From the NCBI GenBank assembly GCA_003134965.1, contig PLDA01000006.1, positions 267,486 through 331,485 of the forward strand: a DNA stretch of 64,000 nt. Direction: 5' to 3'. The stretch's first letter is position 1; the number at the start of each line of letters is the position of its first letter. The position numbers were made by a program, and so were the translations under genes. Of the stretch, positions 58,546 through 64,000 are shown in pieces. The notes under the pieces are model-generated. The model was not told where the DNA came from. It did no database searches and was given only the letters and a program-made list of their open reading frames with translations. This DNA is from Vulcanimicrobium winogradskyi. GTDB lineage: Bacteria; Vulcanimicrobiota; Vulcanimicrobiia; Vulcanimicrobiales; Vulcanimicrobiaceae.

Positions 58546-59196
58546 ATGGACGCTATCACCGAGCTCTTGCGCCTGCCGTCGCCGGCGCCGAAGCCACAGT
58601 CGCTCGCCTTCGACGGGACGACGCTGTGGATGGGTTCGCGCCAGACGCAGCGGATCTACGCGATCGATCCGGCGCGATGGACGGCGCACGACGAAACCGA
58701 GGTCCCCGGCGTACCGTGGGGGATGACCGTCGCCGGTGACGAGCTCATCGTGATCTACGGCGAGGGTCCCGACGACGACCGCGTCGTGCGCCGCTACATC
58801 CCCGGCCGCGGCTTCGCGCACGGGAAGTTTCGCGCGCCCGACGGTACCGGCTCACAGCTCGGCTGGGACGGCGACGTGCTGTACGTCAGCCAGTGGTACA
58901 ACAAGCGCATCCTCGGCGTCGACGCCGCCGGCACGATCCTCAGCGCGGTCGAGGTGCCGCACGGCATCTGCGGTCTCGTCGTCGTCGAGGGGAAGTTCTA
59001 CTGCGTCACGACCGACGATGAAGAGCATGGACCGTACTGGCTGACGCGCGTCGACGCCCGGGGCGCAACGCCGGTGTGCGACGACCTCGCCGTCATTCCG
59101 TTCCCGGCGCGCGCGCTGGCGTTCGACGGCCACCGCTTCTGGACGAACCACCGCGAAGCCAACGAGATCGTCGCCCTCGCGCGCCCCGACCAGTAG
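58546..59196 (+). CDS. Propeller-like repeat protein of unknown function, 216 aa
   Basis: The protein contains four to five short repeats of the type SLAFDGTTLWMGSRQTQRIY AIDP, QLGWDGDVLYVSQWYNKRIL GVD and ALAFDGHRFWTNHREANEIV AL. Each is a beta-blade-like unit resembling NHL/glutaminyl-cyclase-type propellers, although the length is short for a full propeller. It has no signal peptide. It follows the glycosylase gene by 28 bases. The function is unknown; binding of a small ligand or sugar is possible. Confidence 0.62.
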   Translation: MDAITELLRLPSPAPKPQSLAFDGTTLWMGSRQTQRIYAIDPARWTAHDETEVPGVPWGMTVAGDELIVIYGEGPDDDRVVRRYIPGRGFAHGKFRAPDGTGSQLGWDGDVLYVSQWYNKRILGVDAAGTILSAVEVPHGICGLVVVEGKFYCVTTDDEEHGPYWLTRVDARGATPVCDDLAVIPFPARALAFDGHRFWTNHREANEIVALARPDQ

Positions 59197-59203
59197 CGAA
59201 GCG

Positions 59204-59551
59204 GTGGAGGACGTCGTCGCGGTAAAGCTGCGAGATCGGAAACGCGGCGATTGGGCCGTCGTCACCTGGGGGCGCGTCTACGATCCGGTTGACGAGAAGC
59301 CCCTACTCGATGCTCTTCGGCGCGTTGCGCCGCGGATGGGATTCCCGGATCTCGAACAGTTGGAAGTGTGCTACCACCTCGGGGAGGTGCGGGAGTATCA
59401 ATATTTCCATGAGGCTCTTTTAGACTTCGCCGTGCGAATGGCGAAGGAGCCATATGAAACCGACGCTTGGAAGCAAGCGCAGCGGAGTGATGACGCCCTA
59501 AAGCGGTCGGTGTATCTCCTTCAGCGGCCTGGGTATCGAAACGAAGCTTGA
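59204..59551 (+). CDS. Unknown protein, 115 aa
   Basis: The protein starts at a GTG 7 bases after the propeller gene: MEDVVAVKLRDRKRGDWAVV TWGRVYDPVDEKPLLDALRR V. The middle has CYHLGEVREYQYFHEALLDF AVRM, mixed alpha/beta with many charged residues. Composition is less GC-biased than its neighbours towards the end. No family was recognised. Confidence 0.55.
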   Translation: MEDVVAVKLRDRKRGDWAVVTWGRVYDPVDEKPLLDALRRVAPRMGFPDLEQLEVCYHLGEVREYQYFHEALLDFAVRMAKEPYETDAWKQAQRSDDALKRSVYLLQRPGYRNEA

Positions 59552-59587
59552 GTCGGGCGCGACCCGCATCGCGCAAACTACGGAGCG

Positions 59588-59611
59588 CCCTTCGACAGGC
59601 TCAGGGTGACA
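59588..59611 (+). repeat. Interspersed repeat copy 9
   Basis: CCCTTCGACAGGCTCAGGG followed by TGACA is a one-base variant (AGG for AAG) located between convergent genes. Confidence 0.85.
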
Positions 59612-59644
59612 TCGGGGTTGGCTCAGGCCGACAGTGGCTACGGG

Positions 59645-60481
59645 TCACGTAGGCTTCGGTACGGTGGGGAGGGCGTCGTGCTCCCATTCCATCCAGGAGC
59701 CGTCGTAGACCGCGATATCGTCGAAGCCGGCCTCGCGTAGCGCGAGCCACGCGCCCGATGCGGAGACGCCGCTGCCGCAGCTGACGACGGTGCGCGCGTG
59801 CGGATCCAGGCCGGTTTCGCGCACGAGGCGTTCGAGCGTCGCGGGATCCGCGACGCGCCCGCCGCGCGCGTCTTCGAGGAGCAGGTTTCCGCTCAGCCGG
59901 CGAGCGCCTTTGATGTCGCGGTCACGCTGCGCGTACGTTTGGTCGCGCTGCGTCTCGAGCAGCTGCGTGGGGCTGCGGCCTTCGGCGATCGCGAGCACTT
60001 CGTCGCGCGTTGCGCGCAGCTCGGGTCGCGCGCGCGGCGTGAACGTCGCGGGCGCGTACGCCGGCACGTCGGACTTGACCGGGTAGCCCGCAGCGGTCCA
60101 GGCCGGAAACCCGCCCGCGAGCACGTAGGCTTCGTCGTGCCCGTAGTAGCGGAGCATCCAGACGAGGCGCGCGGCGAAGGGGATCGTGCCGGCGTCGTAC
60201 GCGATTACGATCGTGTCGTCGCCGATGCCGTGCTCGCCCATCGCGCGCGCGAACGCTTCGGGCGGGGCGACGCGCGCGGCGTACGGCGTCGCCGGATCGC
60301 TCAGGTCGTCCGCATAGTCGAGGTGTACCGCGCCGGGGATGTGGCCGGCGGCATACTGCTCGCGCCCGGCGGGCATCGCAACGACGCCGCCGTGCGGCAC
60401 GCTGCGCGCATCGACGGCGTGGACCCGCGGATCGCCGCGATGCTCCGCGAGCCACTCGATCGTGACGAAATCAACCGGCAT
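59645..60481 (-). CDS. Tandem-rhodanese sulfurtransferase
   Basis: The 278-aa protein consists of two rhodanese domains. The N-terminal one (residues ~5-135) is catalytically inactive: its active-site position reads AYDAGTIPFAAR with Asp96 instead of Cys. The C-terminal domain has the active loop VVSCGSGVSASG with Cys235, of the thiosulfate/3-mercaptopyruvate sulfurtransferase type. It shows GHIPGAVHLDYADDLSD, WMLRYYGHDEAYVLAGGFPA W and IAVYDGSWMEWE. It starts 2 bases after the stop of the upstream oxidase gene, so the two are coexpressed. Confidence 0.9.
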   Translation of the reverse strand: MPVDFVTIEWLAEHRGDPRVHAVDARSVPHGGVVAMPAGREQYAAGHIPGAVHLDYADDLSDPATPYAARVAPPEAFARAMGEHGIGDDTIVIAYDAGTIPFAARLVWMLRYYGHDEAYVLAGGFPAWTAAGYPVKSDVPAYAPATFTPRARPELRATRDEVLAIAEGRSPTQLLETQRDQTYAQRDRDIKGARRLSGNLLLEDARGGRVADPATLERLVRETGLDPHARTVVSCGSGVSASGAWLALREAGFDDIAVYDGSWMEWEHDALPTVPKPT

Positions 60482-60483
60482 GG

Positions 60484-61707
60484 CTAGACCGAAATCGACG
60501 TCTTCGAGAGGTCGAAGCGCTTTTCGGCGTCGTCGGCGATGTACTTGCCGATCGCGAGCGACGAGGTCGCCGCCGGTGACGGTGCGTTGCGCACATGGAC
60601 GACGCCGTCCGCGCCTTCGAACACGAAGTCGTCGACCAGCGCGCCGTCGGCGGTCATCGCCTGCGCGCGCACGCCGGCCGGGCCGGGGAGGCAGTCCTCG
60701 GGCCGCAGCTCGGGGATGTAGCGCTGCAGCGCCTTGACGTACGCCGAGCGTACGAGATCGCGGTACATCTCGCCGGCGCCCATCTCCCAATACTTGGTCG
60801 CCATCTTGAAGAAGCCGGGATACGTCAGCGCATCCCACAGCTCGACCGGATTGATCGTGAAGAACGAATAGCCTTCGCGCGCGAACGCGAGCACCGCGTT
60901 CGGACCGAGCCAGATCGAGCCGTCCATGCGCGGCGTGAAGTGCACGCCGAGGAACGGGAACTCAGGGTCGGGGACGGGATAGATGTTGCCCTTGACCAGA
61001 TGTGACATCTCGGGCTTGAGGATCAGGTAATCGCCGCGGAACGGAACGATCTTGGGATCGACGCTGCCGCCCGTCATCCGGCCGAGCTTGTCGCTGTAGA
61101 GGCCGCCGCAGGTGATGACCGACTTCGCCTGGATCTCGCCCTTCGGTGTCTTCAGCACGGTGATGTCGCCGCGGCGTTCGATCCGCGTGACCTCGTGCCC
61201 GAGGTACATGTCGGCGCCGAGCTCCCGGGCATCTTCACCGTAGCTGCGTGAGACGAGACCCCAGTCGACGATCCCGGTAGCCGGCGAGAAGATCGCCTTG
61301 ATCCCGCGGCAGTGCGGCTCGCGCACGGCGATCTGCCCGGCGTCGAGCATCTCGAGCCCCTCGACGCCGTTCTGCTGACCGCGGTCCCACAGGTCGTCGA
61401 GCCGGCCCAGCTCGGACTCTTCGGTCGCAACGATCAGCTTGCCGACGTTCTTGTACTCGATCCCCTTCGCGTCGCAGAACTCCCAGGCGAGCTTCCGTCC
61501 CTCGATGCACAGCTTCGCTTTGAGCGAGCCGGGTTTGTAGTAGATGCCGGAGTGGATGACGCCGCTGTTGTGGCCGGTCTGGTGCTTGCTCCAGACGTCC
61601 TCTTTCTCGACGTTCGCGAGGCGCAGGTGCGGATGGCGGAGCAGCAGCTCGCGCGTGGTGGCGAGACCGACGATGCCCCCGCCGACGACAGCGATATCGT
61701 AGACCAT
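60484..61707 (-). CDS. lhgO: L-2-hydroxyglutarate oxidase family FAD protein
   Basis: The 407-aa protein starts with the FAD motif YDIAVVGGGIVGLATTRELL. VEKEDVWSKHQTGHNSGVIH SGIYYKPGSLKAKLC is the signature of LhgO. GVHFTPRMDGSIWLGPNAVL AFAREGY and VRNAPSPAATSSLAIGKYIA D complete the picture. The enzyme oxidises L-2-hydroxyglutarate to 2-oxoglutarate and belongs to lysine/glutarate catabolism or metabolite repair. It is divergent from the aldehyde dehydrogenase gene with 100 bases between starts. Confidence 0.92.
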   Translation of the reverse strand: MVYDIAVVGGGIVGLATTRELLLRHPHLRLANVEKEDVWSKHQTGHNSGVIHSGIYYKPGSLKAKLCIEGRKLAWEFCDAKGIEYKNVGKLIVATEESELGRLDDLWDRGQQNGVEGLEMLDAGQIAVREPHCRGIKAIFSPATGIVDWGLVSRSYGEDARELGADMYLGHEVTRIERRGDITVLKTPKGEIQAKSVITCGGLYSDKLGRMTGGSVDPKIVPFRGDYLILKPEMSHLVKGNIYPVPDPEFPFLGVHFTPRMDGSIWLGPNAVLAFAREGYSFFTINPVELWDALTYPGFFKMATKYWEMGAGEMYRDLVRSAYVKALQRYIPELRPEDCLPGPAGVRAQAMTADGALVDDFVFEGADGVVHVRNAPSPAATSSLAIGKYIADDAEKRFDLSKTSISV

Positions 61708-61807
61708 GTCCGGATTATTCTCTCAGGTCCCGGAGGCGTCCGCTACGACTTCGTTCCGGCGGCCGAACACAGGGAACGGCACTTCGGATAGCGGAGCCGT
61801 CGGGGTT

Positions 61808-63412
61808 ATGTTGACCGCGCCCCGCACCGTATCGCCGTTCCGGAACGAACCGATCCGCGACTTCTCCGATCCCGCCGACCGCCGCTCGCTCGAGGAAGCG
61901 CTCGTTCGCGCGCGCGCCGGGCTCGGCCGGTCGTATCCGCTCGTGATCGACGGCGAGAAGGTGCGCGGTGCCGGCAGATTCACCTCGATCAATCCGGCCA
62001 GGCCCGACGAAGTCGTCGGCGTGGTCGACGAGGCGAGCGCGGCGCAGGTGTCGCAGGCGCTCGACGCCGCGACCGCGGCGTTTGCCCGGTGGAAGACGCG
62101 GAGCGCTGAGGAGCGGGCCGAGTTCCTGTTCGCCGCCGCGGCCCGGATCCGGGAGACCAAGGACGACTGGAATGCGCTGCTGGTCCTCGAGGTCGGCAAA
62201 CCCTGGATCGAGGCTGATGCCGATACGGCCGAGGCGATCGACTTCCTCGAGTTCTACGCCCGCGAAGCGCTTCGGCTGGCGCACCCGCCGCCGCTCACCC
62301 CGATCGCCGGGGAGAAGAACTGGCTGACGTACCTTCCGCTCGGCGTCGGCGTCGTAATCCCGCCCTGGAACTTCGCCTTCGCGATCATGGCCGGGATGAC
62401 GTCGGCGGCGATCGTCACCGGGAACGCGGCGATTCTCAAACCCTCGTCCGACTCCGCGGTCATCGCGGCCCGCTTCGTCGACCTGATGCACGAGCTCGGC
62501 CTCCCGCCGGGCGTGCTCAACTTCGTCCCCGGCGACGGGCCGACCGTCGGCGAGGCGTTGGTAACTGACCGGCGGACCCGCTTCGTGGCCTTCACGGGGT
62601 CGAAAGGCGTCGGGCTGCGGATCAACGAGCTGGCGGCGAAGACGCCGCCGGGCCAGCGCTGGATCAAGCGCGTCATCGCCGAGATGGGCGGCAAGGACGC
62701 CATCGTCGTCGCCGACGACGCCGACCTGGACGCCGCGGTCGCCGGCGTCGTCGCGGCGGCCTACGGCTTCTCCGGCCAGAAGTGCTCCGCGTGTTCGCGG
62801 GCGATCGTCGATGCCGCCGTCTACGACGCTTTCCTCGCCAAGCTCGTCCCGGCGGTCGAGGCGCTGCGGGTCGCGGATCCGTCGGTCGACGGAGCTGCGG
62901 TCGGTCCGGTGATCAACGCGAAGGCGGCCGAGGTGATCCTCGGCTACGTCGAGGTCGGCAAGGGCGAGGGGCGTCTGCTCGCCGGCGGAGGGCGGGCTCC
63001 CGGCGCGGGGTTCTTCATCGAGCCGACGGTAATCGCCGACGTCGCGCCCCGCGCGCGAATCGCTCAAGAGGAGATCTTCGGCCCGGTCCTGGCGGTCATC
63101 CGGGCGCGAGACTTCGACCACGCGCTCGAGGTCGCCAACGACACCGAGTTTGGGCTCACCGGCGCCCTGTACTCGGCGAGCGAGGAGCGTCTGCGGCGGG
63201 CCGCGGACGAGTTTTTCGTCGGGAACCTGTACCTGAACCGCAAGTGCACCGGTGCGCTGGTCGGCGGGCAGCCGTTCGGCGGCTTCAACATGAGCGGGAC
63301 CGATTCCAAAGCCGGCGGCTACGACTATTTGCTGCTCTTCACCCAAGCCAAGACCGTCTCTCGGAAGGTCGCAGCGGAGGCCGCCGACGACCTCGCCGCC
63401 GGGATGGACTGA
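61808..63412 (+). CDS. L-glutamate gamma-semialdehyde (P5C) dehydrogenase
   Basis: The 534-aa aldehyde dehydrogenase resembles RocA/PruA. It has FRNEPIRDFSDPADRRSLEE AL, NWLTYLPLGVGVVIPPWNFA FAI, RFVAFTGSKGVGLRINELA, the catalytic AEMGGKDAIVVADDADLDAA and FSGQKCSACSRAIV with nucleophile Cys326, followed by NRKCTGALVGGQPFGGFNMS GTDSKAGGYDYLLLF. It should convert glutamate semialdehyde from proline or arginine to glutamate. The ATG at 61808 is used, since upstream codons are not conserved in the family. No proline dehydrogenase is nearby. Confidence 0.9.
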   Translation: MLTAPRTVSPFRNEPIRDFSDPADRRSLEEALVRARAGLGRSYPLVIDGEKVRGAGRFTSINPARPDEVVGVVDEASAAQVSQALDAATAAFARWKTRSAEERAEFLFAAAARIRETKDDWNALLVLEVGKPWIEADADTAEAIDFLEFYAREALRLAHPPPLTPIAGEKNWLTYLPLGVGVVIPPWNFAFAIMAGMTSAAIVTGNAAILKPSSDSAVIAARFVDLMHELGLPPGVLNFVPGDGPTVGEALVTDRRTRFVAFTGSKGVGLRINELAAKTPPGQRWIKRVIAEMGGKDAIVVADDADLDAAVAGVVAAAYGFSGQKCSACSRAIVDAAVYDAFLAKLVPAVEALRVADPSVDGAAVGPVINAKAAEVILGYVEVGKGEGRLLAGGGRAPGAGFFIEPTVIADVAPRARIAQEEIFGPVLAVIRARDFDHALEVANDTEFGLTGALYSASEERLRRAADEFFVGNLYLNRKCTGALVGGQPFGGFNMSGTDSKAGGYDYLLLFTQAKTVSRKVAAEAADDLAAGMD

Positions 63413-63520
63413 GCCTCACGCCGGCGCCTATTAGAAGAAGAGCCTTCGAGCAGCGAGCGGGCGGCCGCTGGGCGATTAGCCATGTGTACAGAGCGGTGGA
63501 CAAAAGACCCGCCCCGGTTG

Positions 63521-63549
63521 TTGACATGGTAGACACGCGGTGATAGTCT
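63521..63549 (+). promoter_or_regulatory. rRNA operon promoter
   Basis: TTGACA and TAGTCT are spaced by 17 bases, about 400 bases upstream of the 16S gene. It has the best -35 box in the window. An AT-rich tract (TATTTCTCG) follows. Confidence 0.8.
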
Positions 63550-63630
63550 ATTTCTCGTTGACTCTGACGCCTCGCTCCTTTGGTGCGGTCAGTGATCCGG
63601 TCCGAAACGGGCTTGGCGGAAGCGTCCGTA

Positions 63631-63646
63631 CCTTGAAAACTGAACA
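63631..63646 (+). promoter_or_regulatory. boxA-like antitermination element of the rrn leader
   Basis: CCTTGAAAACTGAACA resembles the TTGAAAACTGAACA element found in front of 16S genes in several phyla, where NusB/S10 bind. It lies between the promoter and a terminator-like hairpin. Confidence 0.6.
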
Positions 63647-63694
63647 GTGCAGTAGCGCATAAGTCTGTGGGTCTCCGGCCCAGACAGGCAGGTG

Positions 63695-63725
63695 CGCGGT
63701 CCCGAAAGGGTCCGCGTTTTTGTTT
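63695..63725 (+). terminator. Terminator-like hairpin in the rrn leader
   Basis: A stem CGCGGTCCC / GGGTCCGCG with one T-T mismatch and a GAAA loop is followed by TTTTTGTTT. It lies upstream of the 16S gene, downstream of the boxA-like element, so it could end transcription not modified by antitermination. A second bulged hairpin (GTCTGTGGG / CCCAGAC, about 63663-63686) precedes it. Confidence 0.65.
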
Positions 63726-63946
63726 GTCGGGGTTCAGAGATGAGTAGGATTCGTGCTGCGGTTCCCCCGGCTCCACCGGGAAGTCCCGCACCAAGCACGA
63801 GTCCCGTACAATTTATGACGAACGTCGTCCGCCGCAAGGCGTGCGGCGAAGATCCGGACTCGCAATCCGGGTCGATCGGCGAGCTCGAGCGATCGAGCGC
63901 GTCGAACAGTCAGCGAAGATAGAGCTTTTCAAAAGCTCCATGAAGT

Positions 63947-64000
63947 TTTATGGAGAGTTTGATCCTGGCTCAGGATTAACGCTGGCGGCGTGCCTAACAC
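63947..64000 (+). rRNA. rrs: 16S ribosomal RNA, 5' end (continues beyond window)
   Basis: The last bases contain the universal 16S start AGAGTTTGATCCTGGCTCAG (63954-63973) followed by ATTAACGCTGGCGGCGTGCC. By alignment with E. coli numbering, the mature 5' end is near 63947. An inverted repeat GAGCTTTT/AAAAGCTC just upstream may be part of the processing stem. The leader 63413-63946 holds no supported gene. Confidence 0.95.

Noticed and set aside
63339..63794. Minus-strand open frames over the rrn leader
   Set aside because: They overlap a promoter, boxA-like element and hairpin, have no ribosome-binding site and no recognisable product.
63413..63946. tRNA genes in the rrn leader
   Set aside because: I looked for cloverleaf arms and the TTCGAxTC motif in the proper spacing and found none.

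Overview
This is a GC-rich bacterial chromosomal window. A TonB-dependent receptor fragment at the left edge implies a diderm (Gram-negative-type) cell. The backbone is a near-complete str-S10-spc-alpha ribosomal cluster (about 10.3-46.3 kb), followed by a full trp operon and a branched-chain amino-acid type ABC transporter. The last bases are the 5' end of a 16S rRNA gene. Codon use is strongly GC-biased throughout and start codons are ATG, GTG and TTG. The style fits a poorly characterised diderm lineage such as Ca. Eremiobacterota or relatives, but that assignment is only an impression; the 16S gene continuing past the window edge would settle it.

Layout. 0-3.6 kb: TonB receptor C-terminus, OmpR-type response regulator and sensor kinase in one operon. 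3.7-6.6 kb (minus): papain-like protease and two unknown proteins, translationally coupled. 6.7-7.85 kb (minus): 3-methyladenine glycosylase overlapping a thioredoxin-fold/TPR gene. That gene carries an in-frame TGA exactly at the first Cys of its CxxC motif, followed by a bSECIS-like hairpin, so it is a candidate selenoprotein. 7.9-10.2 kb: MFS exporter and SDR. 10.3-15.0 kb: rpsL-rpsG-fusA-tuf-rpsJ, with its own promoter and intrinsic terminator. 15-23.5 kb: accessory island (SRPBCC protein, a 1252-aa CHAP lipoprotein with seven 102-aa repeats, a glutaryl-CoA dehydrogenase-like operon, Uma2 nuclease, CPBP protease, a 46-aa protein). 23.6-36.4 kb: rplC to rpsM with secY, adk and map. 36.4-43.3 kb: second island (class 3 lipase, caspase-clan peptidase, small protein, ornithine-cyclodeaminase-like and hydroxyacid-dehydrogenase-like enzymes, DUF2079 membrane protein, choice-of-anchor protein). 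43.6-46.3 kb: rpsK-rpsD-rpoA-rplQ. 46.4-53 kb: trpEGDCFBA. 53-57.8 kb: livKHMGF-type operon. 57.8-63.4 kb: DNA glycosylase, two unknown proteins, rhodanese, L-2-hydroxyglutarate oxidase, P5C-type aldehyde dehydrogenase. 63.5-64 kb: rrn promoter, leader and 16S start.

Main themes. (1) The two islands split the ribosomal cluster exactly between rpsJ/rplC and rpsM/rpsK, and each break is repaired by a termination-like hairpin and a new sigma70-type promoter. infA and rpmD are absent from their usual places. (2) A short interspersed repeat (core CTTCGACAAGCTCAGGATGA) occurs nine times, always in the same orientation. It has entered the 3' ends of rpsC, rpmC, trpG and trpA, adding translated tails. 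(3) Several ribosomal proteins are enlarged, above all S3, which has a roughly 200-residue low-complexity tail.
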